From Actinomycetota bacterium (GTDB lineage: Bacteria > Actinomycetota > Thermoleophilia > UBA2241), in the NCBI GenBank assembly GCA_003132585.1, contig PKYG01000123.1, positions 532 through 46,758 on the forward strand: DNA of 46,227 bases, read 5' to 3'. Every line of letters starts with the position of its first letter. Positions within the stretch are counted from its first letter, which is position 1. Shown here one piece after another: positions 27,991-37,733 of the stretch. The translations under genes were made by a program, and so were the position numbers. The notes under the pieces were generated by a model. It searched no databases. It was not told the DNA's origin and saw nothing but the letters and a program-made list of their open reading frames with translations.

Positions 27991-29349
27991 CTAGGGGAAT
28001 GGCGACTCCACGGAGCCAGGCAGGAGCCCTGGGGATTGCTTGAGTCGGCGGAATGTCGAAGCCTCCTCTTCGGGCAAATGGCACGAGAGCGACAGGAATG
28101 TGTCGAGGCTGGCCAGGTCCGGATTGATGGCATCCTCGCCACGGGCCAAGTACCTTGCCGAATCCAGATCATGCAGCCCTTCGCCGGTGATTACGCACAC
28201 TGCTGTGTCCCGGCTCTCCACCACGCCCTCGAGTGACAGACGCCTGAGAGCTGCGACGCCTGCGACGCCGGCGGGTTCTGCGAAGATGCCCTCCGTGCGC
28301 GCCAGTAGCCGTTGTGCAGCTAGAAGCTCCTCGTCGTCGACCGCAAGGGCGAAGCCATTCGACTCCCTCACCGCGAGCAGGGCGAGGTCTCCATAGTCCG
28401 CATAGGCGGATAGAAGCGGGGCTGCAACAGTCTCGCCCACCGGCCCTACGGCAACATGCTCGGAGTGAGTCTCAAGAGCCTTGACCAGGGGCGCGCCTGC
28501 CGCGACCCCAACCGACACCATCCGGGGCAAATGTGCGATCAGGCCCATTTCGAACAGTTCCTTGAACCCCCTCCACTCTCCCGCCAAGTTGCCGCCACCG
28601 CCCGTCGGCACGACAACCCAGTCGGGGGCAATCCAGCCCAGTTGCTCGCAGATCTCGAACGCGATTGTCTTGTCACCCTCCATGCGGTAGGGGTTCAGAG
28701 CGGAACTGCACATGTACCACCCGTACTCGCCGCATGCCTCGATCTGCAGCGCCAAGGCCCGCTCGTAGATGCCCTTCACCCGAACGACAACTGCTCCTGC
28801 CACAGCCATCTGTATAGTCTTCTCTGCCGGTGTGGTCTCCGGCACGAAGACGAAGCACTGTAGTCCTCCTCGACTGGCGTACGCTGCCAGGGAAGCGGCA
28901 AGGGTGCCCGTAGATGCGCAAGCCACGGTGCGTGCGCCAAAGAGGGTTGCCATGGTCACAGCCACCGACGACTCCCGGTCCTTGAACCCACCAGTCGGAT
29001 TGATGTGTTCCAGCTTCAAGTGGAGTCCTGTGAGTGACAGGACGTCTCCCAGACCTCGGCACCGAAGCAGGGGGGTCCCGCCCTCACCCAGGGAGACAAC
29101 CGGGTGACCCCGCGGGACTGGCAAGCACTGGCCATAGCGCCACATGCCTGCTCCCGGCATGTCGCCATTATCGGTGACGGCAGAGGGCGGATGGCTAGCA
29201 CCAAAGCACACCGTCAATAGACCCGAATGCACGAGCACTCCGTCGTGCGTTTCGGTGGCGCAGCTGTCGCAGACGAAGCGCGCAGGCTCTGGCTCGTACT
29301 CCCTCCCGCAGCCAACGCATTTCAGAACGAAGTTGAAGGCTTCACTCAT
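27991..29349 (-). CDS. PLP-dependent threonine synthase-like lyase with N-terminal zinc-ribbon
   Basis: LKCVGCGREYEPEPARFVCDSCA zinc-ribbon, LKLEHINPTGGFKDRESSVAVTMA, CASTGTLAASLAAYASRGGLQCFVFVP, VVPTGGGGNLAGEWRGFKEL. Confidence 0.88.
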   Translation of the reverse strand: MSEAFNFVLKCVGCGREYEPEPARFVCDSCATETHDGVLVHSGLLTVCFGASHPPSAVTDNGDMPGAGMWRYGQCLPVPRGHPVVSLGEGGTPLLRCRGLGDVLSLTGLHLKLEHINPTGGFKDRESSVAVTMATLFGARTVACASTGTLAASLAAYASRGGLQCFVFVPETTPAEKTIQMAVAGAVVVRVKGIYERALALQIEACGEYGWYMCSSALNPYRMEGDKTIAFEICEQLGWIAPDWVVVPTGGGGNLAGEWRGFKELFEMGLIAHLPRMVSVGVAAGAPLVKALETHSEHVAVGPVGETVAAPLLSAYADYGDLALLAVRESNGFALAVDDEELLAAQRLLARTEGIFAEPAGVAGVAALRRLSLEGVVESRDTAVCVITGEGLHDLDSARYLARGEDAINPDLASLDTFLSLSCHLPEEEASTFRRLKQSPGLLPGSVESPFP

Positions 29350-29713
29350 GGTTCCTCTCAGCCGCGGGTCCCCAGGCCTGGACGGCGATGCGTGGGTGTC
29401 GAAGGCCTCCTCATGGAACAAAGGATAGTATATCACAATCTGTGTGTCTACATAGGACTTGAGCTTATCGACTGGACAAGTTCTCTCGTCATGTAACTCG
29501 AGCAGTTCGCGCCTCTCACATGATCACTCGCAGCCGCAACCCTCTGTGATCTCCGGCCTGGTCGCCTAGATCGGTTGGGGCGAATGGGATGGGATCGAAA
29601 GCGCGGATGCACAACGTCATCACTAGCGGTATGGATGTGGACGAGTTCAACATAGCCACACAAGGCCAACTCAAGTGCTATAGTGGTTTCTCACCGAACG
29701 TCCAGAGGCAAGG

Positions 29714-30346
29714 ATGGCTGCGAACACAAGGCTCGAGGCGTCTACTGGGGACGAGCACAGCAAACGTATCAGGCGGAGGGAGATTGACTCCGAGGAAGCA
29801 CCCCGTCCAAGGATCGGTCCGAGACTAAGGAGGGCCAGACACCACCAAGGCCTGACCTTGGAGCAGATAGCCAAGGCCACGGGACTCAGCAAGAGCTTTC
29901 TGAGCCAATTGGAACGTGATGGAACCTCTGCCTCTGTAGCTTCGTTGTTCAAGATATGTAGGTTCCTTCGTATCAGCGTGGCCTCACTGCTTGAGCCATC
30001 GGGCTTCATCACTGTAAGGAAAGGCGATCGCCCGACATCGAGTTTCGGAGAGGTGGGTGTGGTGGACCACCTGCTTACCCCACCAGAGGAGAGAGCCCTG
30101 CAGGTGATCGAGACGCACATCGAGCCAGGTGGAACAGCGGGGGAGAAGCTCTGGTCAACCGATGCGGATGTAGACTGCATGTACGTGACGAGTGGTCGGC
30201 TAGAGGTGCGCTTCGCGGACAGAACAGTAGAATTGAATGAGGGTGATTCGCTCACACTCTCGCCGCGCGAGCCGCACACGTGGAGAAACCCGTCTTCGAG
30301 CCGGCCAACGGTCGTTATCTTCGCCCTGACGCCGAGTGCGCCGTAA
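29714..30346 (+). CDS. XRE-family HTH regulator with C-terminal cupin domain
   Basis: IGPRLRRARHHQGLTLEQIAKATGLSKSFLSQLERDGTSASVASLFKICRFLRI + EPGGTAGEKLWSTDADVDCMYVTSGRLEVRFADRTVELNEGDSLTLSPREPHTWRN. Confidence 0.93.
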   Translation: MAANTRLEASTGDEHSKRIRRREIDSEEAPRPRIGPRLRRARHHQGLTLEQIAKATGLSKSFLSQLERDGTSASVASLFKICRFLRISVASLLEPSGFITVRKGDRPTSSFGEVGVVDHLLTPPEERALQVIETHIEPGGTAGEKLWSTDADVDCMYVTSGRLEVRFADRTVELNEGDSLTLSPREPHTWRNPSSSRPTVVIFALTPSAP

Positions 30347-30642
30347 GACCAGGCTGCACGCTATCTCTTGGCGCACGACTGCCTTTCAGTTCCCCTTTCG
30401 GAATCCGTGCGCGGTCGCCGTTGACTCGTCGGTGCCCAGGACGAATGGACGCTTGTGCGGGCGGCCAACGACCCCAGGCGCCTGACTCGCCCTCAGGGTG
30501 CAACGCGGAAGCACGAGCTGGGCCGCCCTCACCGCCGACAACGCATGCTTGCTCCCCTAGGGAACCCGGCCCGCGTGATGCTCACGACGCTGTCGATACC
30601 GGTGTTGCGCCACCGCCACCCAAGGCCTTCTGGAGTTGGAGT

Positions 30643-30740
30643 TGGAGTTACCCCGGTTCGGTGGACAGTTCTCGGCTGGCAACGCCAGCCCCTCATGAAC
30701 CGGCCGCAGCGGCGGCCAGCTCGTAGTCTATCGGGCTCAT
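30643..30740 (-). mobile_element. IS3-type OrfB C-terminal remnant and terminal repeat
   Basis: Minus strand LGRMSPIDYELAAAAAGS* followed by TGTCCACCGAACCGGGGTAACTCCA. Confidence 0.6.
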
Positions 30741-30786
30741 TCGGCCCAGAGGTCTTGGTCCGGATGTAGGTCCACTGTGCGGACCT

Positions 30787-30870
30787 GCTGGAGGTCTTGT
30801 TCTTGCGTGCAGGCAGGAGAAACATGCCATTTGCAGGCACTTTCGCAATGCCGCCGACGCAGAGCCGACG
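30787..30870. repeat. 84-bp dispersed repeat, copy 3
   Basis: GCTGGAGGTCTTG...TTTGCAG...GCCGACGCAGAGCCGACG, 84 nt. Confidence 0.75.
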
Positions 30871-30899
30871 CAGCGTGGGGACGGCAGGTTGGACCGTTT

Positions 30900-30983
30900 G
30901 CTGGAGGTTCCCGTGTCGTGTCTTGGCGATGGATTGTCCTGTTTTGCAGGAATTCTTCAACGACTGCCGACACGAAGCCGACG
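30900..30983. repeat. 84-bp dispersed repeat, copy 4
   Basis: GCTGGAGGTTCCC...TTTGCAG...GCCGACACGAAGCCGACG, 84 nt; 29 bp after copy 3. Confidence 0.7.
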
Positions 30984-31226
30984 CGACACCTGAGACCGCC
31001 GCGTGATCGCCTCGAGTATCGGCCGACAAGCGCCGACGCGTATGTCATTTGGCCGAGGCGCCTCTCGCAAACGCCCACGAATTGATCCCTCGCCCGCGGC
31101 TCTGCGGGACCCTGGGGTCAATCTCGGCTTCGACACCTCGACTCCCGCCGGAAGCAGCTCGTGCGCCTCTCTCAGAGTGTCAACTGAAACAGGTCAAGCT
31201 CAAGCCCAAGTCCAATTCCGCAGAGA

Positions 31227-32015
31227 CTAGCGCACGCAGCGCCAGTCCAAATGGCCCTCGAACGCACCGAGGCGGGCGATGAATCTCCGCTGAGAGTAGC
31301 CCCAGGCATTCTCAATCAGTCCGCCCAAGGTGAATGCCAGCTCGGCTACGTCATCACCCTTCGGCCAGCGTTCGCACTCACGCCGCAGTAGAACGTTGAC
31401 GAGGCGGCATCGATTGGCATCCTCGAGCCCCTCGTGTGGTTCGCGCCAGCCTTCGCCAAGCCCGGCAAGCAGGCTGCCTTCGGTGCCCGCCATGCCAAGC
31501 GTCACCTCCCACGGACCCTTGGCCTCCAGCGGTGTCAGGCTGGACAGCACACTGAACGCCGACCACAGCCGGGCGACGATCCGCGTTAGCCAGAAGTACT
31601 TCGTGTCCTCTCGCAGGCGCGCCACTTCCGATCCCAGACCGACGTCGAGACCACCGGCTCGGGTTGCGCAGAGGTACTGGCTCCACTCATCCTGGACAGA
31701 GCCGGGATAGCCAAAGAGGGCCGCCCCTTCGACACACGCACACCTGCCGTGACCCCACAGTCGAGCGACCCTGTGCTCTGTGTCCCACTCGTATGTGGCC
31801 TGCGCAAGGCTTTCGATCGTCTGCTCATCGACATCAGCGCCACCGCTTTCGGGCTCACGCGGCAACACAAGGCAGCGCACCGCAACCTCATCGAGATGCT
31901 GCCCTAGGCCGCCGCGTGCGAACTTCTCGTCTTCCACATCGAGCAGATGTGCGGCAACCCTCGCGCGACGCCAACGCGCGCGAATGAGCTCCTGATCACC
32001 AAGCGCAGTCATCAT
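31227..32015 (-). CDS. Hypothetical protein, overlapping the DUF4062 gene (ATGA-type overlap)
   Basis: MMTALGDQELIRARWRRARVAAHLL...; no recognised family. Confidence 0.6.
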   Translation of the reverse strand: MMTALGDQELIRARWRRARVAAHLLDVEDEKFARGGLGQHLDEVAVRCLVLPREPESGGADVDEQTIESLAQATYEWDTEHRVARLWGHGRCACVEGAALFGYPGSVQDEWSQYLCATRAGGLDVGLGSEVARLREDTKYFWLTRIVARLWSAFSVLSSLTPLEAKGPWEVTLGMAGTEGSLLAGLGEGWREPHEGLEDANRCRLVNVLLRRECERWPKGDDVAELAFTLGGLIENAWGYSQRRFIARLGAFEGHLDWRCVR

Positions 32016-33109
32016 CCTCCCATCTTCGTCTTGAGCTCGGCCACGACATCGGCGGCAAGCGAATCGGCCTCGCGGGCGAGCGCCGCGCGCGCCAGGGGGC
32101 CTGGAGGCCACTCGACCGTCAGGCGCTCAGGCGCCATCGGTATCGTCATCGACGAGGGGCTAGCGCTGTGCTCCTGCAACGTGCGGATCGGCGCATGGCC
32201 ATGATCGAGTCTGGTGACCGGCAGCACATGCGTCACGCTGCGACGCTCGTCGACGAGATCGAGCAGCACAGAGGCCAGGCGGTAGGTGCGCGCCAATATC
32301 TCGGTAAGCTCCTCCTGCACGATCACCGTCAGTGCTCCCGGCATCTTCATGCGATGTGAGACATCGGCCGAGAGCAACAACAAGCCCGACTGGTCGATCT
32401 TGACTTGGGGTCCTGATGGCTGCTTCAGACACACCTGCTCACTGCTGATCTGGAACGTGCTGCCGACCTCGGGATCGAGGATGGCATGCGGCCCGACAAG
32501 AGCGGTCTGGCGAATGCTGCTCTGAAGACCATCGCTCTGCAGCTGTCGCGGCGAGAGAAGCACCGCCTTGGGAAAGACTGCAACCGCCACATGGGTCATC
32601 GGTCGGTAGCCGAGGGACCCCCTCGGCATCATCCCGAGAGCCTCCGCGCGAAGCTCGGCAGCATCGGGCCGACCCTGCGTTTGGCGAATGACGAAGTCGT
32701 GTAGGGCCTTGATCGTCTTGCCTTTCAGATTCTCAGGGGTTGTGAAGTTCTGGGTAAGCAGGCCAGCCTGCCACTCTCGTACCTCGGCGATGAAGGCCGC
32801 CTGTCGCGACTCTGGGCTGATGCCGCTCTCGACGAAGGCAAGCGCGGTGCCCCGTTCGCGAGCTTCTCTGTACTCTTCATGCGTAGCAGACAGACCAGAG
32901 GGCTGGACAGTCCCATAGCGTTCGCCCAAGACGAGCACCACACAGTCGGCCCAGCGCACACCCTGAAGACAGACCTGCTGGGCGGACTCTTCGCTGGCCG
33001 CAAAGTCCTCGCAACGTCGGACTTCCAGCCCCAGCGTGCTCGCGGCTTCGAATGCCGCATCGCGCTCAGCCCCGAAGCCGGAGACCACCGAGCTAATAAA
33101 GACCTTCAT
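32012..33109 (-). CDS. DUF4062 (TIR-like) domain protein
   Basis: MKVFISSVVSGFGAERDAAFEAASTLGLEVRRCEDFAAS...CLQGVRWADCVVLVLGERYGTVQPSGLSATHEEYREARERGTALAFVESG; a TTG start at 33151 is also possible. Confidence 0.82.
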   Translation of the reverse strand: MKVFISSVVSGFGAERDAAFEAASTLGLEVRRCEDFAASEESAQQVCLQGVRWADCVVLVLGERYGTVQPSGLSATHEEYREARERGTALAFVESGISPESRQAAFIAEVREWQAGLLTQNFTTPENLKGKTIKALHDFVIRQTQGRPDAAELRAEALGMMPRGSLGYRPMTHVAVAVFPKAVLLSPRQLQSDGLQSSIRQTALVGPHAILDPEVGSTFQISSEQVCLKQPSGPQVKIDQSGLLLLSADVSHRMKMPGALTVIVQEELTEILARTYRLASVLLDLVDERRSVTHVLPVTRLDHGHAPIRTLQEHSASPSSMTIPMAPERLTVEWPPGPLARAALAREADSLAADVVAELKTKMGG

Positions 33110-33147
33110 CTGGCGAAACTCCGATAGATGGTCGTTGGTCGTTTGCC

Positions 33148-33357
33148 TCAAGCCTGGTGCTTGCGCAGCAGCTCATCCAGCGAGTCGACTCCATTCTGCT
33201 CCAGGAGTGTGTCGAGGTGCATATCGGAGCGTTTACCGAAGTCGACGCCGTACTGCTCTTCGATCGTGCCGATGTGCGCATCGCCACGCTTCTGGCGTAG
33301 TCGACCGTCCTCATTGCGAGAGCGGTCGCCTTTCATCCCAGGCGCATCAGTGAACAT
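33148..33357 (-). CDS. Small hypothetical protein
   Basis: MFTDAPGMKGDRSRNEDGRLRQKRGDAHIGTIEEQYGVDFGKRSDMHLDTLLEQNGVDSLDELLRKHQA; immediately upstream of DUF4062 gene. Confidence 0.6.
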   Translation of the reverse strand: MFTDAPGMKGDRSRNEDGRLRQKRGDAHIGTIEEQYGVDFGKRSDMHLDTLLEQNGVDSLDELLRKHQA

Positions 33358-33683
33358 CGCGACACCTCCAGTCGAACGATGGCTGAGCACGAATGAACCA
33401 AGTGCTTGCTGACGCCGTAAGCCGCCACCAGTGACGGTCACTCTACTACTGAGAGGGGATGGAAACGACGGTCTTGTCCTCTGCCGAATCGCGTCAGGAA
33501 TCGGAAGAGAGATGGCCCAGCAGGGCAGACCGCCACCTACCTCCCGCCTCGGAGTTGCCGAGTCACGACAACGCGCCTCGTGCCGCCGTCCGAACCGAGA
33601 GTGTCAACGAGAACTCGGAGGTAACCTGCTAAGCAAGGTGCGTTCGTGACCTGCACCCGTAGATGGTCATGCAGACATCTCCG

Positions 33684-35075
33684 TCAGTCGTCGAGCAAAG
33701 TCAGCTGGCTCTGATCGACCGAGGCTGCATCAACGTAGTGGGACAACAGCCGCTTCAACCGGCCGGTGGATGCCGCGCCAACGTCACGCCGTGTGATCTT
33801 CTTGGCCGCTACAACGCTCATGAACTCAACTCGCTCGCCGGATGTCAACGCGTGGAAGTCGCGGCGCCAATCACCGGCTCCATTCGGGGCATGGGCGCGT
33901 CGATGGACGATGTAGTCCTCTGGCATGACGGCGATCTCCAGGAACTCATCGCTGTCATGGCCAAATGCCGCTTCGAAGAAATCCAAGTGGGGACCCACCA
34001 TGCCACGCGTTGCCACGAGAATGCATTGAACGCCGCGAAGCAGCCGGGGCGTCCAATGCTTTCCAACATACGACCGGTCCTTGGCATTCAACGGCACGTA
34101 CTTCATCGGAAAAGAGTAGATCTGCGTGCCGAGTGTCTCGTTCAAAACGGGGTTCAGGCGTAGGCGATCGTAGAAGTCCTGCGGAGTGTCCCTGTAGTTG
34201 AACAGAATGTAGTTCGACAGATGCCTGACTCCGTTCTCGGCTGCAAGTCGCACGCCAGCCTCATACACCGGCCGCAGTCTGGAGTCATCAAACGCCAGCC
34301 TCAAGGGCCGGAGGGCTGTCCTCGCCAGGAGTGCCATCTTCTCAGGCGTGAGCAACCGCACGTCGGTCCCTTGATTGAAGTCGACTCGACGCTGGCGACC
34401 GTTGAGCTTCGCTCCGCGTTCGTAGCCGAGATCAACCAGGTCGTTGACTATTCGACCGAGGGCGTCGGAGGCGAGCACGCTGTTGTCCATCAACACAAGG
34501 TCGTGTCGTTCCCCAAAGAGCATCTCCAGGGACTTCAGCTGGCGCTTTAGCGGGAGGTAGTCAATGAAGTTGGGCTCTATCTGACTAACAGCACAGAAGT
34601 CGCATCTATTGGGACAGCCTCGCGTCGCATAGCCGAGGTACGCGTCTTGAAGACCGTACTGGTAGTTGATCGTGTCGAGCATGGAGTAATCGGGGGTGAG
34701 CTCATCGACCACCACGCGCGAGTCGGAGTCGAGTTGGCCGGGCTCGTTGAGCAGTCCGCGAACGACGGTCCCGCCGGTCAAAGCCGCAACCTCATCCCCC
34801 ATGAGAGTCGCCATCACGCCGCCGATCCAGATGTCCTGCTGACTGGCCACCGACTGCGAGTAGAAACGCACCGTGCGGATGGTGATGTCCCAGTAGAAGG
34901 TGAAGAGCGATGAGACATAGATGCGATCCCACTGTTGGCCTGCGATACCCGTGTCGCAGCCCTTGACGAACCGAACATAGTCCCCGCGCCGCTGGTGATA
35001 CGTCGAGATCTTCATCAGCCCCAGGGGCGGGTACTTGTTGTGGAAGTTCGGCTCGACTAGAAGGATGCGACGCAT
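33684..35075 (-). CDS. Radical SAM protein with B12-binding-like N-terminal region
   Basis: MRRILLVEPNFHNKYPPLGLMKISTYHQRRGDYVRFVKG...YATRGCPNRCDFCAVSQIEP (CxxxCxxC); start could be upstream at 35120. Confidence 0.85.
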   Translation of the reverse strand: MRRILLVEPNFHNKYPPLGLMKISTYHQRRGDYVRFVKGCDTGIAGQQWDRIYVSSLFTFYWDITIRTVRFYSQSVASQQDIWIGGVMATLMGDEVAALTGGTVVRGLLNEPGQLDSDSRVVVDELTPDYSMLDTINYQYGLQDAYLGYATRGCPNRCDFCAVSQIEPNFIDYLPLKRQLKSLEMLFGERHDLVLMDNSVLASDALGRIVNDLVDLGYERGAKLNGRQRRVDFNQGTDVRLLTPEKMALLARTALRPLRLAFDDSRLRPVYEAGVRLAAENGVRHLSNYILFNYRDTPQDFYDRLRLNPVLNETLGTQIYSFPMKYVPLNAKDRSYVGKHWTPRLLRGVQCILVATRGMVGPHLDFFEAAFGHDSDEFLEIAVMPEDYIVHRRAHAPNGAGDWRRDFHALTSGERVEFMSVVAAKKITRRDVGAASTGRLKRLLSHYVDAASVDQSQLTLLDD

Positions 35076-35080
35076 GCGGC

Positions 35081-35515
35081 CTACACCAGCTGATCGGGGA
35101 TGAACTTCAGCAGTTGCCATGACAGATCAGCACAAGCGCTGGTGTCCAGCTTGAAACCGTCTGCCTTGACCATGAAGCGTTCGAGCAACTCGTCGATCAG
35201 CACTTCCATGCCGCCGTCTGCGTAGGACTCCGCGATCTGAACGACGGCCTTGTCGTCGTCGAGAACGCTGAAATCCATCTGCCTTTCATCGGTCGCTACG
35301 GCGTAGTAGCAGGCCCATTCATCGGCCGTGATTGTCCCCGACCAGAACCGCTCGGCTCGTTTGGCATCTGTGGCCGCGCGCCGGCCAGTTCTCACCCCCA
35401 GACAGAAGCACAGGAAGAACACTGAGTGGGCTTCTCCGCAATGAGGTTTCAAGTCCTTGTAGAGCTGCTCGAACCGTGAGTCAGTCTTCACTCTGATGTC
35501 TGTGGACTGCTTCAT
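35081..35515 (-). CDS. Small protein, possibly DndE-like
   Basis: 144 aa MKQSTDIRVKTDSRFEQLYKDLKPHCGEAHSVFFLCFCLGVRTGRR...; position after the DndD-like gene and N-terminal pattern are suggestive only. Confidence 0.5.
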   Translation of the reverse strand: MKQSTDIRVKTDSRFEQLYKDLKPHCGEAHSVFFLCFCLGVRTGRRAATDAKRAERFWSGTITADEWACYYAVATDERQMDFSVLDDDKAVVQIAESYADGGMEVLIDELLERFMVKADGFKLDTSACADLSWQLLKFIPDQLV

Positions 35516-37566
35516 GCGTCCTCCTCTGTGTTCTTCAGGAGGGCCAGAGCCTCGCTCACCTTGTACTCGCGCATCGTCGTCGAGCCGTCAGGTTGTGACT
35601 CCAGTACAGCGAACTTGCCCCAAGCGCCGCCTCGCGATAGCAGGCTCGCCTCGCGGCGGCCGAGTTCGGTGTCGGTAGCAAGCAGTATCCATTGAGCGGC
35701 AGCTCCCGGAATCTGACTGATGAGGTTCTCACGGTGCTGCCATGACAACTTGCCGAATGGCGTGTCCATGAATAGAGGCATCTCAAGAACCTGACCACCC
35801 GCGGCTGCCCGTGCAAGCGCAAGGATGAACGAGATGGATGCCACTTGCCGTTGGCCAGCGGAGATATTGGCAAGGAACGGCTTGTCCCACGGATCTAGCA
35901 CCTGCAGCGAGTAGTCATTCTCGACGACGATCCTGCGCAGCATGCTCCTTCCTTCGTCGTCAAGCAGTCGAGAGAAGATCTCGCTAGCGTTGTCAGAGAG
36001 TCGAGTCTTCACCTCTGAAGTGAATTCACTCTTGACGTTGTCCAGCGCCTCGTGGGTGCGCAGGGCCAACTCAACCCGCTCGGCAAGTTCGCTCTTCTGA
36101 CCCTCGACACGCTCCAGCTGCTCACGCCTGTTGCTGCGCTGGCTGCGCTCCACCTCGCGGTCCGCGATCTCGTCCTCAATCTTCAGCCGTTCGGCCTTGC
36201 GCTCGATCATTCGACTCTCAGTAAGCTGCCTCGTCTTTTCGAGATCCAGGAGGTCGCCTCGCTCGCTGCCGCCAATCTGTTCGTTGATGCTCTCGATGCT
36301 CTTGGTGGCGGTCTCCATCGAGTTACGAAGATTCCCGTAGCGCTGGATGGTGGTCTCAAGGAAGACTCGTATGTCGTCGAAGCGTCCGAGTAACCCGCTC
36401 AACAGTCGCCACAGGTCCATCGCGGCGTTCTCGATGTGCTCGTCCACCGCCTTGTTCTTCCACTCTAGGATCGCCTCGAAGGCGCCCGGGACACCGGGCG
36501 TGACTGGCCTACCGCAGATGCACTTCTCGTCGCTTAGGATTCTCTCGATTAAGTCCTTGCGCAAGGCGGTTGGAATCTCACCACTCTGCCGCTTGTCCTC
36601 AACCGTGCCGTAGACTCTCTCAACCAAGTTGCTTGCCAGAAGAACGGCCGACGGACCAACGCGGTCGCGCATCTGCACAAGCAGCTCGTTCGCTTGGGTC
36701 TTCCACTCCTCCCGGGCATCCTCAAGGCGTTTCCGCTCGGCGACCTGGGTGGCGATGCCTTCGTTCGCGGCCAGCGCGTCGTCGAGTTTCTTCTTCTCGC
36801 CTCCCGCCAGCAGTAGCTCCTTGTCGATCTCTTCGAGCCTGGCTGTCCTTGCATCTAGCTCCCGCTGCAGTTCGTTGAGGCGCGTCACCACTTGCGCGTA
36901 CTCCCCTGTGGAGACCTTGGACAGCTCCTCGCCGAGGAAACCGCGGAGTCTCTTGAGGGCAGCCAGAGCCTTCTCCAAGTCGTCGATGTCCAGAAGGCAT
37001 CGAATTCCGCGAGCGACCTCGATTCGCTGGGCGGCACTCGACCTGGTCAAGTGCTCAATCTTCTCGCCGTCAAACAGGAAGTACTCGCGAACACGGCGGT
37101 CCAGGATGCCGTTCAGCGTTCGCTCGATCTCCGAAGGGCTGTCGACCAACTTGGTGTTGCCGTTCTTGTCTTGGTACCGAAGCTCCGCCTTATCGACCTG
37201 CTCGAGGTGGTCTCCATTGTGCAGAACTCCCTTTACACGTCGCTCAACGTCGTAGTGCACTCCGTGGTGAGTGAACTCAACTTGGACCGTTGCATAGACG
37301 GGGTTGCCTGCTTCACTCGCTTCAACAAGCGTCGGCGTGTTGACAAGACGCAGATCCTCGCGCCGAGTGTCCTCGTCCTGAGCGAGCGAGCAGTCACCGT
37401 AGAGACAGAACATGAGCGCTCTGAATAGGCCGGTCTTGCCCCGTCCGTTCTCACCGAGGATGACCGTCACGTTCTTGCCCTTGCCCGGCTCTCCAGCGGC
37501 GAAGACCAGAGACTGCCTACCCCTGAATTGGCGGAAGTTCTCTACGGTGATCTGTTTGAGAATCAT
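35512..37566 (-). CDS. SMC/RecF-type AAA ATPase, DndD-like
   Basis: MILKQITVENFRQFRGRQSLVFAAGEPGKGKNVTVILGENGRGKTGLFRALMFCLYG, coiled coils around CICGRPVTPG, NISAGQRQVASISFILALARAAAGGQVLEMPLFMDTPFGKLSWQHRENLISQIPGAAAQWILLATDTEL. Confidence 0.87.
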   Translation of the reverse strand: MILKQITVENFRQFRGRQSLVFAAGEPGKGKNVTVILGENGRGKTGLFRALMFCLYGDCSLAQDEDTRREDLRLVNTPTLVEASEAGNPVYATVQVEFTHHGVHYDVERRVKGVLHNGDHLEQVDKAELRYQDKNGNTKLVDSPSEIERTLNGILDRRVREYFLFDGEKIEHLTRSSAAQRIEVARGIRCLLDIDDLEKALAALKRLRGFLGEELSKVSTGEYAQVVTRLNELQRELDARTARLEEIDKELLLAGGEKKKLDDALAANEGIATQVAERKRLEDAREEWKTQANELLVQMRDRVGPSAVLLASNLVERVYGTVEDKRQSGEIPTALRKDLIERILSDEKCICGRPVTPGVPGAFEAILEWKNKAVDEHIENAAMDLWRLLSGLLGRFDDIRVFLETTIQRYGNLRNSMETATKSIESINEQIGGSERGDLLDLEKTRQLTESRMIERKAERLKIEDEIADREVERSQRSNRREQLERVEGQKSELAERVELALRTHEALDNVKSEFTSEVKTRLSDNASEIFSRLLDDEGRSMLRRIVVENDYSLQVLDPWDKPFLANISAGQRQVASISFILALARAAAGGQVLEMPLFMDTPFGKLSWQHRENLISQIPGAAAQWILLATDTELGRREASLLSRGGAWGKFAVLESQPDGSTTMREYKVSEALALLKNTEEDA

Positions 37567-37733
37567 GACTGAGACCCAGCCTTCACGATCTCCCGGACCC
37601 AGTTCTTGAGCCCCTCGAACACCGCGGTCTCCGAGTTGTCGTGCGCGAGCTCCAGCGCCCTGAGCGCGAGCTTCCTCACGTTGAGCGGCTGAGCATCAAG
37701 TTTCGCAGCAATCTCGTCGTGAATGTCACCCAT
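37563..37733 (-). CDS. 56-aa small protein overlapping both neighbours
   Basis: Read directly: MGDIHDEIAAKLDAQPLNVRKLALRALELAHDNSETAVFEGLKNWVREIVKAGSQS*; start overlaps helicase stop, stop overlaps DndD-like start (ATGA). Absent from ORF track. Confidence 0.7.
   Translation of the reverse strand: MGDIHDEIAAKLDAQPLNVRKLALRALELAHDNSETAVFEGLKNWVREIVKAGSQS

Noticed and set aside
30630-30650. GTTGGA/TTGGAG short tandem repeat
   Set aside because: Only about three 6-bp units at an IS3 terminus; likely chance or slippage.
33648-33672. TGACCTGCACCCGTAGATGGTCA as an inverted IS terminus downstream of the radical SAM gene
   Set aside because: Matches only the first 12 nt of the IS terminus; too short to support alone.
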